Of a stretch of 64,000 bases of DNA, positions 32,905-45,613 are shown piece by piece. Under the pieces are notes generated by a model that did no database searches, had not been told where the DNA came from, and saw nothing but the letters and a program-made list of their open reading frames with translations. Position 1 is the first letter of the stretch, and each line of letters begins with the position of its first letter. This DNA comes from Tomocerus qinae (lineage: Eukaryota > Arthropoda > Collembola > Entomobryomorpha > Tomoceridae), in contig CM034546.1 in the NCBI GenBank assembly GCA_020055645.1, positions 66,092,001 to 66,156,000 on the forward strand. The letters are read 5' to 3'. The position numbers were made by a program, and so were the translations under genes.

Positions 32905-35680
32905 AGACTGTACATTGCTTATATAACCAGCATTACCCAACTCTTAACAGTCTACGTCACACGCTCTGTTATATGTATTTCAGAGTACATTTTGGTCGTT
33001 ATATGGGCACAGTGGTCAAGTCTCTATTCAAAAAATGGAAAATCCAAAACTTTTTTTAAATTTTTTATTGCCAAAAAACAAAATTGTACATTTCAATTAT
33101 CCGACCACCCCTTGGGGTAATCGATGACGCAGATTTCAAATATGGTGACCGTTTTATTGACAAAGTGGTACCCCGCAATATATAAGGTACCCATATTTTG
33201 ATTTGTCATACAACAATGTTATCAGCTAGTCACATGGGGTAATCGATAGCACAGATTTCAAATATGGCAACTGTTTTATCGACAAAGTGGTACCCCGCAA
33301 TATATAGGGTACCCGTTTATATTAAATATTTTAAATGTCATATGACAATGTCATCAGATGGCCACATGGGGTAATCGATAACGCAGATTTCAAATATGGT
33401 AAGCCGTTTGATCGACAAAGTGGTACCCTGCAATATATGGGGTACCCGTTTATATTAAATATTTTAAATTGTCATACGACAATGTCATCAGATGGCCACA
33501 TGGGGTAATCGATATCGCAGATTTCAAATATGGCAACCGTTTTATCGACAAAGTGGTACCCCGCATTATATAGGGTACCCGTTTATATTAAATATTTTAA
33601 ATTGTCATTTGACAATGTCATCAGATAGTCACATGGGGTAATCGATAACGCAGATTTCAAATATGGTAACCGTTTGATCGACAAAGTGATACCCTGCAAT
33701 ATATGGGGTACCCGTTTATATTAAATATTTTAAATTGTCATACGACAATGTCATCAGATGGCCACATGGGGTAATCGATAGCACAGATTTCAAATATGGT
33801 AACCGTTTGATCGACAATGTGGTACCCCGCAATATATGGGGTACCCGTTTATATTAAATATTTTAAATTGTCATACGACAATTTCATCAGATTGCCACAT
33901 GGGGTAATCGATAACGCAGATTTCAAATATGGCAACCGTTTTATCGACAAAGTGGTACCCCGCATTATATAGGGTACCCGTTTATATTAAATATTTTAAA
34001 TGGCATATGACAATGTCATCAGATGGCCACATGGGGTAATCGATAGCACAGATTTCAAATAAGGCAACCGTTTTATCGACAAAGTGGTACCCCGCAATAT
34101 ATAGTGTACCCGTTTGTATTAAATATTTTAAATTGTCATATGACAATGTCATTAGATTATCACATGGGGTAATCGATAGCACAGATTTCATATATGGCAA
34201 CCATTTTATCGACAAATATTTAATATAAACGGGTACCCTATATATTGCGGGGTACCACTTTGTCGATAAATCGGTTGCCTTATTTAAAATCTGTGCTATC
34301 GATTACCCCTTGTGACTATCTGATGACATTGTCAAATGACAATTTAAAATATTTAATATAAACGGGTACCCTATATATTGCGGGGTACCACTTTGTCGAT
34401 CAAACGGTTGCCATATTTGAAATCTGCGTTATCGATTACCCCATGTGGCCATCTGATGACATTGTCGTATGACAATTTAAAATATTTAATATAAACGGGT
34501 ACCCTATATATTGCGGGGTACCACTTTGTCGATAAAACAGTTGCCATATTTGAAATCTGTGCTATCGATTACCCCATGTGACTAGCTGATAACATTGTTG
34601 TATGACAAATCAAAATATGGGTACCTTATATATTGCGGGGTACCACTTTGTCAATAAAACGGTTACCATATTTGAAATCTGCGTTATCGATTACCCCATG
34701 TGGCCATCTGATGACATTGTCGTATGACAATTTAAAATATTTAATATAAACGGGTACCCCATATATTGCAGGGTACCACTTTGTCGATCAAATAGTTACC
34801 ATATTTGAAATCTGCGTTATCGATTACCCCATGTGGCCATCTGATGACATTGTCATATGACATTTAAAATATTTAATATAAACGGGTACCCTATATATTG
34901 CGGGGTACCACTTTGTCGATAAAACAGTTGCCATATTTGAAATCTGTGCTATCGATTACCCCATGTGACTAGCTGATAACATTGTTGTATGACAAATCAA
35001 AATATGGGTACCTTATATATTGCGGGGTACCACTTTGTCAATAAAACGGTTACCATATTTGAAATCTGCGTTATCGATTACCCCATGTGGCCATCTGATG
35101 ACATTGTCGTATGACAATTTAAAATATTTAATATAAACGGGTACCCCATATATTGCAGGGTACCACTTTGTCGATCAAATAGTTACCATATTTGAAATCT
35201 GCGTTATCGATTACCCCATGTGGCCATCTGATGACATTGTCATATGACATTTAAAATATTTAATATAAACGGGTACCCTATATATTGCGGGGTACCACTT
35301 TGTCGATAAAACAGTTGCCATATTTGAAATCTGTGCTATCGATTACCCCATGTGACTAGCTGATAACATTGTTGTATGACAAATCAAAATATGGGTACCT
35401 TATATATTGCGGGGTACCACTTTGTCAATAAAACGGTTACCATATTTGAAATCTGCGTCATCGATTACCCCAAGGGGTGGTCGGATAATTGAAATGTACA
35501 ATTTTGTTTTTTGGCAATAAAAAATTTAAAAAAAGTTTTGGATTTTCCATTTTTTGAATAGAGACTTGACCACTGTGCCCATATAACGACCAAAATGTAC
35601 TCTGAAATACATATAACAGAGCGTGTGACGTAGACTGTTAAGAGTTGGGTAATGCTGGTTATATAAGCAATGTACAGTCT
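32905..35680. mobile_element. 2.8-kb foldback (giant palindrome) element built of about 133-bp monomers
   Basis: The outer ends AGACTGTACATTGCTTAT and ATAAGCAATGTACAGTCT are perfect inverted copies, and the inversion continues for over 200 bp of unique arm (to about 33110 and from about 35465). Inside are about nine monomers in one orientation (landmark GGGGTAATCGAT at 33114, 33236, 33368, 33502, 33635, 33768, 33901, 34033, 34166), a switch point near 34216, and about ten monomers in the opposite orientation to 35462. No transposase. No clear target duplication. Confidence 0.85.
34443..35465. repeat. 387-bp higher-order repeat in the right arm
   Basis: ATGTGGCCATCTGATGACAT starts at 34443, 34831 and 35218, and the three-monomer blocks that follow are almost identical (third cut by the arm). 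The left arm shows this three-monomer order only once, at its outer end, so the right arm expanded by block duplication. Confidence 0.75.
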
Positions 35681-36500
35681 GATGTTAAATACATATTTAA
35701 AATCAAATCTGCTTCCCTCTGGAATAGGATGTTTCGCATGCATAATCACTACTAAAGATAATCGTCTTGTTCGAGTTGCGTGGTGAATTTCGGTGTGTCG
35801 GTATGTATGTCAGTATGTATGTACTATAGTACGTAATATTTTCAATAATATACGCATACCTCCATGTACTAAATATAACACATAAAGATATGCGTTGGGG
35901 TACTTTAATGAAAACATTAACACACACGCGCTCTGTGTGCAGTTCCTATCTTGCTTTCATCACAACTAAATATGTGGTCTGTTCAATGCTGTAGAGATGT
36001 GATTGGTGAGGTTTTTGTTCTTTTAGGTGCTTTCAGGCATTTAATGTTTTCATATTTTGATCCACTTTTGTTTCTTGATGACATTGTAAATGGTAAAACT
36101 GAAACTGCTTCTAAATTTTGTGTTTTTATATGCCAACTGGTATTGGCACCCATCACTCCTTGACTTCATCACTGTCATCAGCAAGGACTCATCAGCCTTT
36201 ACCTTTACATGCAACATTCAAACTCCCAACAGAAAATTGGGAAAAAAGTCCCTCCGAACACATTTTTAAATTTTCAATAAAAGTCGCCTCCGAAAATGCC
36301 CCCACCATGGCCAAGTTCGACTTTCTAGAATCCAACCGGCAACACTTATCCTTTTATAATTACCGTTATTATACATATCAGCGTTTAGATCAGAAAAGAA
36401 GCAAAAGTAGTGCTGGGCGGCTAACAATTCCGTTTGATTGATATATTTAGAAAATTAGGCGATTCACCTATCATACAATTTAGTCCATATAGTACATTTA
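35681..36500. other. Resumed unit flank plus unexplained insert
   Basis: The first about 65 nt (TTAAATACATATTT...AATCTGCTTCCC) resume the copy-3 unit. About 35750-36500 has no match in other units and holds a 107-aa ORF (36118-36441) with no recognisable domain. No gene is called. Confidence 0.4.
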
Positions 36501-37959
36501 TTTATTTAAAACAGGGCTTGGGCCCTGTGACCGGCTCGTGAAATAATAATAGTCGAAAGCAGTATGCAGTTGATGTGTCGGAAAAATCATTTGACAAAAG
36601 GAATAATTGTAGTTAGGCACGATACAATACAAGCGTGTACTTAACCTAGGTCTCCTTCCTGCTGCAGTTGTTGTCGACTTGCCGAATATACACTTTACAG
36701 ATAGGTAATTCAACATCAATACACATAAACTATTGGTTTTTCTCGGACTATATTTTAATCATTGTCTTCGTACAACGTGTTATACTTGTGGGGTTTAATA
36801 TTGTATATATATCCATCGTTGCATTAAGTACATTCTCTATTATATGCAGCTTTTACTTTAAAAATTCATAATTTTTAACAATTTTCCTTTACTCATTTCA
36901 TTGTTATGTTGAATAATAAAACCAAAGTCTCAAATTAATATTAATGATTTGGAATCATTATTTGACGTATACATTTTCTGATTTTATTGTAGTTTTTATT
37001 TACAACAAGCACTCTCCGCTTTGAACAAAATGTCAAAATTGACAACATAACCCTCTGAAGATAATATGTAGTACATGTTTCAAAAAACATGACAAATATT
37101 TGATTCCTTACGGGGGATGTGTTATCAATGTTCTGATCTGAGCATCGACGAGTCAGCCTTAAGGTAACTTTGGACGGCCTCCCTATTGATGTTAACCATT
37201 ATTTTCTGAGCAACTTTCAGTTATTCAGATACAGCTGGGTAGTGCAGTCGTTATCCACCTCAATTAATGTAATTTTCCTACGTCTACTAACTTAACATTT
37301 CAAGCGTTATAGATTTTTTTGAATTTCATTTTCGTTGAAATCTTATTTAGATTTTAAAACACAACTGTTATTGATCTGAAGTTATTATCGATCAAGTAAA
37401 GAGGATTACATTTATTGGCTTATGAAAAGGCGTCACAATTTTGATTACCAACCTCGTGCCGTTTTTGTAATTAGCGTGTGTATTAGGTTGGTATTGAATA
37501 AGTAAATTCAAACATTCTAGACACTTTGCCCAATTGCCTAAAGTTTCATGCAGCATTAAAAGGAAATTGTATATTCTTTATAGATGTATTAAAATGATGA
37601 GGACTAGTAAATGGTATGGCAATTTACGACTATTCACACAAACAGTAAATTCTTGACAAACACAATTTCTGACTTTAATCAAGTATGATATTTGCAATTT
37701 CCACCTTACGTTGCCTGTTGCAAGAGAAGGTATATACAATCTTGCATGGTCTGCATTCTGCATATTAATTCATTATAGGTACATACATTATTGATACGAA
37801 CTGTATTTTAAACAAATTTAAAAAAAATACAGAGACATAATTATGCATTAAGCACCCCTTAACATCTTGGTAAAATGTAAAAAAATATTCAAATTTATTA
37901 GCACAATGTGTGTTAATTATTAGCTTCCATAGTAACAAAATGACTTTAGTAGATCTGAT

Positions 37960-38665
37960 ACAGAAAATTTGTACAGACTGGACACATACAAAGTGCATAA
38001 TAACATATTATAATATAAAGTGAAAAACCAAAAATTCTATTTTTAATGTACCTAATTTAATTTAAAACAACTTTTTGACTGTCAAAAGTACTTTCATGTA
38101 AAGAACCAAATCTGATTTCCGCGGTGACCCCGGCCCCACAGCCATAAAATTTGAATATAAATTAGATCAGGGGACTCGGCCCCAGATATTTCAATAGTGA
38201 CGTCATATTTTCAAAATTCTGGGCTATAGCAACACGAATTATTTTGATTTTATGTGACTATAGAAATGGGTAACGACAAGGGACGATGTATTTCGAACAT
38301 AACTAACAGTAAATTTGGTATTTATTATAAATAAAATTTGTAACAGTCCCTCCCCCTTTAGGTGAAAACAATAGAATGTTTTGCTCTCTTTCTGCAGCCA
38401 GTTTGAACAGGAAAACTGGGTGCAGGCCCATGGAAGATCAGCGGCTGTATCTATGACCACGGATTTTTTCTGAGCTAAAAGCAAACTGAATGCACCCACT
38501 TCTCAAACTGGCTGCAGAAAGATGCTGAAATTGGTTATTGGCATTTGATTGTTTTAAATAAAGTAAGGTTCGTTAAAGACCAAAATTTTGGGTTTTCTCT
38601 TTAGATATACATATTATAGGCATTTTTATAGGTCCGGTCTGTACAAATTTCCTGTAGTAGATGCA
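37960..38665. repeat. Interrupted TIR element of the GTCCGGTCTGTACAAATTTC family
   Basis: GAAAATTTGTACAGACTGGACACAT near 37965 and GGTCCGGTCTGTACAAATTTCCTGT near 38631 are imperfect inverted copies. The inner ACTTTCATGTAAA and ACCAAAATTTTGGGTTTT words recur at 450-560, 45440-45520 and 57900-57950. About 38110-38570 looks like a secondary insert. Confidence 0.45.
38388..38523. mobile_element. Small hairpin MITE candidate
   Basis: TCTTTCTGCAGCCAGTTTGA (38388-) and TCAAACTGGCTGCAGAAAGA (to 38522) are a perfect inverted pair, with partial pairing (GGGTGCA / TGCACCC) inside. About 135 bp, noncoding, nested in the preceding element. Confidence 0.6.
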
Positions 38666-38680
38666 TTACCCAGAAAACAA

Positions 38681-41600
38681 TCATAAAAATGTGACATTGT
38701 CGTAGCCCTTTTCAGCACTGCCGAGTGTCTGCACATGGCTCTCTTTTTCCAGTAAACTTCTCTTGAGATGAGCTAATTCCTCCAAAACATATTTTTCGAT
38801 TTCGTAAATCTGATCTTCTGAGCTTAATAGATGTTTTTGAATGGTGTAATTTATGTAAAAGGCATCCTTATATTTTGTTATGAGTACAGACGAAGCTAAA
38901 ACATAAAAATAAGAAAAAGTGAAAAAAATCCAAGTTTGTTGAAAATAATAATAAATCTGAAATACATAATCCCAATTTCAAAGCGGAGTGACTACAATGA
39001 CTAGCTGTACTCTACACTATATTAGATGTACATACCAGAAGGGTAAGTTGCACTTGAATTGAAACATACATGTATTTTTCTAATGCAACTAGTGTGGCTA
39101 GTAGGGCTAGGTCCTGGCAAGGGTTAAAGTTAACACGCTTTAAGAAATAAAATACGAAGTAACTACCAAGTATAAAATTACCTATATTATTTGTAATATT
39201 GGACTGTTCCATGCAGGCATATACTCTAGTCAGACGACATCCCATTAGTTGGACTTCTTCAGTAGATTGTGGTGGTATTGGCACGCTAGCAAAAAACGCT
39301 GTACACCCAAATTCGCTTTTTTTTGATGGAACATACCTGACCCATGCAAGAGGCACGGGTTTTAAGAAAAAAGACAGAAAAGGAAGTCCAAATAAAAGAG
39401 ACCATCTCGAGGCGGTTATTAAATTCTTTTCGATCAGCCCCAGTCGTTTCTTTTCGTCTGGACAGTTAAAATTCAACTCAAGGAAAGCGAGGGAACTGAA
39501 AAAATATCATGAAATCAAAATCATAATATTATATGTAAAGCAGCTATGTTTTTCTTGGTAGATATTGAAATTAAGATCATTACTAGCTTTCCACAGGATC
39601 CAGGTCCTGTTATAAATAAAACTAGTGTGTAATCCGGGATAATATTGTGGGATGATAATATTTCAGATCAAACACATAGCTTTTTAAAAAATTGACCTTT
39701 TCATGGTTTCTCATTTGGTGGGTAGGAGGTATAGATTTGTTTGTACTGGGTTGTATGCGACCCATTCTTGGCATGTTAACCCGCTAAACCAATAGAGATA
39801 ATAATTGAAAAAGTCGAAGTCCGAGTTGTTGGTTTTATGGACTGTGTTAAACGTGAAAATAACGTGTATGTGGCTGTCACACCATACTGTCCAATGAAAA
39901 AGTAATTTTGGATATTATCCCTTGGCTGTCTCCATTGGAATGTAAAAAACAGATCAAGTTGATATTGACGTAGGCTTTTTTAGTTACCGTAGACAAAATT
40001 ATTAACGTAATCATACCTTCGGCAAAGTTAACAATTTTAGCGGTTAACATAACGAGTATGGGTCGTATGCATCCCTGTACAAAGAAGTTTGGCTGTTGTT
40101 ACAATAATGGAGGGGGGGGGGGTTTGACAACTGACGGCATAATGTCACTATTGAATTTATATTAGCTAATACTTAATCAAATTCAACGTTTATCTCATTG
40201 CATGGGTACAAATTGAAAACATAAAATTGAAAATTTGGCCTATAGCAAGAAATGGCACGGTTCTAAATTTATTTCTTTCTATAGTACTTTCACACAAACT
40301 CTTTTTGGTTTCCATCTTTTCCCATTTCTCCTTGCATGCGTTGTAATTTACAACTACCTGTTTATTCAATTGCACTGCCATTTTCCCCTGAAGTGGTGAA
40401 ATAGCCGGCCCGGTTAATATGGAGTTTCGGCTGTTACTATTTAGCAAATTTTAAGAGATAAATTTTGGAAATTGTATTTATTTGTTTAGCAATCAACACT
40501 TATAAGCGCTATTAATTGGAAAAATAAAAATATAAAAAATGTTGTATGGTCATAAAGATGGGAACGAAGTGGATTATCGTAAAAAAATACGCGCACTGAA
40601 ATCAGGAAATATTTGCAAACAGAAGCATGAACTTGTTATGAAATATACGGACTTGTTGAGATTTGCCACACTTTGATAAAGTTAAGATTAGCTTCTGCTG
40701 AACTGCTCAGAGCGGCAAATTAACACACGATGATATATACATACCGACCTGCAGAATTTTTCTCAGCGCATGTCCGAACAACACGATTATGCTATAGTAA
40801 TGATGAGTTCTCGATTGCCAATAATTAAATTGAAATATGAATCTTACGAAAGATTTGTTAGTCGTTGAGGATGATTGGGCACCGGTAGTGAATAAGCTAT
40901 ACGTATGTTTTTTGGACTTCTCGAATGACCATTAGCTTCCATCATTCTGCGTAATCCTCCATTGACAATAGCCATTAGAACTGTAGTTATGCTAACTTTA
41001 CATTCGGAGCTGATTTTTTTGACTAGGGATGTTTCCAGTTCGGGAAAAAATAGATGGATGTGTTCAGATTCCTTTTTCGGAGAGTGCCAACTGTTTTCAT
41101 CAAAAAATGTGTGTTTACTATATACGGCATAAAAAGCCAATTTCATTGCAGTCCAATAAAAATCTCGGGCAGCTCCACAAATTGATGAGATCATATCCAA
41201 TTTACTTGGTCGTTTACTGTTTCTCGATTTCTTAACTGATTGCATATCTTGCAGTAGAAATGCTTCCCAATATACAAGTAATATTGCATAAGCATCACCT
41301 ATTCCCGAAAACGAATTATATGCTTACGTACAATAAAAAGTATTATAATATTGAATTAAATATTAAATTAAACTTTAAGTTATATTTGTTAAATTAAATA
41401 TTGAACTGCCATTAAATAACCATATTAAAATCCATTAAATTTATATTATTTACCAAGGCAGTGATGACTTTTTTGAATGACCACTGAATATTCTTTCCCA
41501 TCTTCTTCGTCCAGGATGACATGGTTCACTATCAGAATTCCCCAAGGACTTCGTTTCACTGGATATAATTCATGAGTAAAATCGTGCACTATTTTATCCA

Positions 41601-42096
41601 ATTTCTTTCTATTCACAATTTCCGAAGGATCCCCTTTGTATACTCTAATGTGATTTTTCAAATCAAACTTTTCGTCTTTCTTATAGAAAGAATAACCCAT
41701 GAAGGGCTCAAAGTAATATTCAAGTTCTGGAAACTTCAGCTCACCATTGGGGAGTGTCTTTTTCATTACTCGTTCGCTGAATACTTCTATAAAACCTTCA
41801 TAGTCTATTTTACCTTCGAAATACAAATGTAACGACATATATAAATCAATATCTTTGTTCATATCCCTTGCTGCCATTACACTATCCTGAACAGAGGAAA
41901 CTCGCTTTGATGAACTGGGCATTACACACTTGGCTAGCAAAATAATTAGGCATTTATAAAACAAGAAAGGTGCGGATATCAAGGGTATCATTACAAAACC
42001 AATATTCGTCACCAGAATCGAAAGTACAACTGCCAATGGAAACACGATTATATTTCTAAAAATTCTAAAAATTTTAAAAATCATTTTCACTCCCAT
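38681..42096 (-). CDS. WS/DGAT-type O-acyltransferase, tandem copy 4 (4 exons, 540 aa)
   Basis: Exons on the minus strand: 42096-41454, 41298-40848, 39495-39182, 38895-38681. The frame closes and phases match the paralogues. ATG 42096 (MGVKMIF). Exon 3 is 6 nt shorter than in copies 1-2 (the same length as in copy 5), and both copies 4 and 5 have HHCLGDA with a preceding QKS in place of HKH, so copies 4 and 5 are sister genes. H211 and H212 with D216 form the motif. Exon 4 starts ASSVLITKYKDA; the stop lies after GYDNVTFL. Intron 2 is long (39496-40847, about 1.35 kb), with a run of ten G at about 40110. Apparently functional. Confidence 0.8.
39496..40847. other. Enlarged intron 2 of copy 4
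   Basis: 1.35 kb of noncoding sequence including a G-run (about 40110-40122). An 85-aa ORF (40190-40447) is not supported by any feature. Part of it (AATCAGGAAATATTTGCAAACAGAAGCATG, split here as AAATATTTGCAAACAGAAGC near 40606) resembles AATATTTGCATACAGAATGC at 60178. Confidence 0.4.
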
Positions 42097-42128
42097 TTTT
42101 CGCACTCGTTCAAAACAATTATTTTTAG

Positions 42129-42195
42129 TACTGATGAAATTGTTTGACCTAAGCAGGGCCGTAGACGTGAATGCTTTATAAAATGCTATTTATAC
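42129..42195 (-). promoter_or_regulatory. Conserved upstream block of copy 4 with TATA-like box
   Basis: GATGAAATTG...CCTAAGCAGGGCCGTAGACG aligns with the other copies. TATAAAG on the minus strand (42174-42180) lies about 80 nt before the ATG and is the best core-promoter candidate of the five. Confidence 0.4.
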
Positions 42196-43870
42196 TCTAA
42201 TGCAAAATTCCTGTAGCATTAGTTATTGCGTACTTACTGTATATTTGGGTATTAGGGTCTTATGATGTTTGATGAAATTCACTTTTTTTAAATTGTGGAC
42301 CCACAGCCAAATCTGTTCTCAATGCTAGGTCCTAGACGTATGTATTACCTCACCAACGTAATGGCAACCAACCTTTGTCATTGACAGAGCCCCGTAACTT
42401 AGATCATAACTTTGAGCGCAAGGTAGATTTCGCTATGTGTCGAAATCTTCCAAATTAGATCCACAAATGAAACAAGCGAATTTTCATTTTCAAATCATCC
42501 GAAAACGTAACCTTATACGCAAATCACTGTAAATACAGTAATTTGGTCAAATTTCTGGATACGTGCCTGCGGTTAAAGGTGGTCTTTATCTACATGCTAC
42601 ACGTCATTACAAAGAAAAATTGCGTGCAAAGAATAAAGTCCATGGTCATTGCAATCACACCATTTTCATTCAATATCGCAGAAATAACTAAAATATCAAT
42701 CTTTCCTACGTGTGACTGAAGAATGATATTATTATTGCGTGCAGTACTATATAACACTTCTCAAAATCTCAATCTACATAATAAAATATACAATGTTAAC
42801 GATATACCAAAAAATCTAATATGATATGATATAATATTATACTATATACTACAGATATACTGATTCAATCCTTGTTTTCATTTTGGCCATTAAAGATGCC
42901 AATAATTCCACATAATGTTAAATGGACTTTGTTATAACTTATAGGAACGAAACGTAAAAGACGAATGTTAAAATGATCGTGGGAATTAAATACACATTTA
43001 ACATATAGTATGGTTCCATGTGTAGTAGGTAGATTTACACACGTAATAAAATATGTCGCAAGCCCTATGGAGGAGATGTGTTGAAAAACTCATATGACAA
43101 GGTCATTTGTAGTTAGTTACGTTAAAAGGGAGGTGCTAGGAAGCAATAAAAGTGGTTCCTCGAAATAGAAAATTGTAAATATTTTCATTTTATTTTCAAA
43201 TAATCCCCAATCCGTAAGTTCAAAATTAGCGTCAGATCTTTAATATTACAAATGACAGTTAAGCACAGCAGACCAAACAGAATGAAGAGATTTGATTTTA
43301 CTAAATTTCGGCTTACCTTAAAATGGGGTGTATTAGTCTGGTCGATACAAAACTTTATTTCATCATTAAAATTATAAATTGAAAACCGAATTCAGAAGGG
43401 TTATCCGCAAATGTCATTTAGTCATAGGCGATATCATACATCATTCCACAAGGTGATAAATTGAAAGAAAGTAATAGTAATGTCATCCAACCCAAATCAA
43501 CCTTCAACAAAGCGAATATTATCTATAATGGCATTCAAATGGTGTATTTTATCTTTTAATATGACTGACCGGATTCGGATGATAACCCTCACTGCATTAA
43601 CGCCAGCAATTTCAGAAACGATTCTTAAAGAGTTGGGGTAGAATTCAAGACGAGAAATTATCATGGAGCTCATGGGTTTATAATTTAGGGAAACCCCTGC
43701 CTAGGGGGCAGCGTAGATGCAGTATCAAAGGCTGGAATCTCTTACAAGTTGCAGATGTGAGCAAGAAGCCTTACGACAAGGATACGATGGTCTTCAAATA
43801 CACAGCTCCGTATTCCGTATCCTGAGACACAAGACATTTTACCACGTCATTCAATGTGATAAAGGTAATA
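42196..43870. repeat. Upstream part of the duplicated unit (copy 4 series)
   Basis: Aligns with 14090-16260 (shared AAAATGATCGTGGGAATTAAATAC, GCCCTATGGAGG, CTTTATTTCATCA, GACCGGATTCGGATGATAAC, TTCAAGACGAGA). Noncoding. It lacks the LINE 3' fragment present at 9386-9502. Confidence 0.55.
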
Positions 43871-45613
43871 GATAAAAAATGTAGGATTTGGCTCGACTTT
43901 TTAATGACTTTCATTTTTCAAACTTGCAGTCGCACAAAACAAATATTCAAAGTGTAATAATATCATTTAAATAATCAGTTTCAGGAAAAAGAAAAATCAA
44001 TGTCACAATTATTTTTAACATATTATTATTATATATAATCAACTTTTAATTTTAGAGCTTTTTACAATTTTACTTTTGGGCATTTTTATATTGCAATGCA
44101 ATGATTGTTTTGTCCTGATTATTATTTTATGTTAAAAATTCGTCTCCTACTAAGTTTGCTTCCTAATTAACTATTAACATAGTAACTGTACCTGAAATCT
44201 GAGATTAAATAATTTATCAAAGTAAGTGAGTGCTCACAAATTTTCACTGACCACGTTCAGGTTGTACAATAAAGAAAGTTACCACATATCAATATAAATT
44301 CCATTATTTGTGGACTATTATAAATCACATTCAATACCATTACCACAATTATTAATTTTTATTTGTTATTAATTTTTATCTTTTATCAATTCTGATATTT
44401 TAATAATTTTTATTACAAATTGTTAAGTTTTAAGCACTAGTGAAACTTTAAATTATGATTACAAAGATATAATAAATGAGAAAGATAAATACAGTATTAA
44501 TGTATCCATTTTCTATTGATATTGGACTTCAAAATATAGCTTGATCTGAATTTCGCCGTTGTTCTTGTTTATACTTTTTCTATGAATACTACTTTTTTCC
44601 TTTTTTGTAAAAAATGAGTTTTTTTTTCAAGGCATGAAAAAGACAGTTTTTCCTAGGATATTTACATTTCAAAAGGAGCACTTATTGACCTGAGGTTGTG
44701 GTGGGATTTATCAAGTTAAGAAGATTACGTTTATTAACTTATGGAAAGACGTCACAATATTGATTGCCAACTTTACCATTGTTGTACTTAGCCTCGATTA
44801 GGATAATAAGTTGGTATTAATAAGTAAGGTAAAGCATTCAAGACACTTTGCCCAATTCCCCAAAATTCCATGCAACATTAAGGAAGTTATGAGTTTTCTC
44901 TATAGAAGTGCTAAAATGATAAAGATTAGTAAATGTAAATGGTGCACGTGGCAAATTACGACTATTTACACATACAGTGAATTCTTGGTAAATCCAATTT
45001 CGGACTTATCAAGTATAGTTGCAATTTCCACCTTGTATCGCCTTGTTACGGAAGAAGGTGCTATCTTATTATATGCACGCATAGTCTGCATTCTGCAGGT
45101 ATAATTCATTGTATACATGTTAACGGCAATAAGTAAATTCAGGCATTATAAGCTTAATGCCTAGGCAATACATGTAAAAATCCCATAATGTTTTAAATGA
45201 CTAACCCTAACCGTGTACATTTACATTTTACATAAATACACATCGACTGTGTATATTAGACTTAAGTTTGTGTTGTTTACATTGATTTCCACTCAAATCA
45301 GGCAATAAGACCAGGCATTAAGCTTAATGCCTGAATTTTATTATTACCGGTAACATACACTTTGTTACGAAATGCATTTCAAAAAAAATTATATAAAATA
45401 TGGGATAGCTAAATATATTTTGGCTTCCATAGTTTCAATCAACTTGTTGAATGTCAAATGTACTTTCATCTAAGTTTGATTGTTAGGTTCGTTAAAAATA
45501 AAAATTTGGCTTTTCACTTTACATATATCCTAGGAATTTTGCAAGTGCCCGGTCTGTACAAATTTCGTTGAACAGATACATTACCTGGATAAAATCACAA
45601 AAATGAGACATTA
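43871..45613. other. Spacer between copies 4 and 5, very AT-rich
   Basis: Holds no supported gene. 44710-45110 parallels 37410-37760 (3' flank). 45120-45360 contains an inverted pair around TTCAGGCATTATAAGCTTAATGCC / GGCATTAAGCTTAATGCCTGAATT (split: TTCAGGCATTATAAGCTTAA near 45137; TTAAGCTTAATGCCTGAA near 45317), a small TIR-element candidate of about 215 bp. Confidence 0.45.

Larger units (their letters stand above)
36530..38680. other. Spacer between copies 3 and 4, noncoding
   Basis: 36540-36640 follows the unit (AGTCGAAAGC...GATGTGT, CATTTGACAA). 37400-38140 parallels the 3' flank of copy 5 at 44710-45500 (GGCGTCACAAT, GACACTTTGCCCAATT). No gene was recognised. Confidence 0.45.

Noticed and set aside
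33114..35462. Regular about 133-bp repeats resembling a CRISPR array
   Set aside because: Units are whole satellite-like monomers without short repeats and unique spacers, they switch orientation in the middle, and the context is eukaryotic.
32901..35690. TTA as target duplication of the foldback element
   Set aside because: GTTA before 32905 and GATGTTA after 35680 are not in register, so no TSD is claimed.
36118..36441. 107-aa plus-strand ORF
   Set aside because: No signal, domain, paralogue or splice context; length expected by chance.
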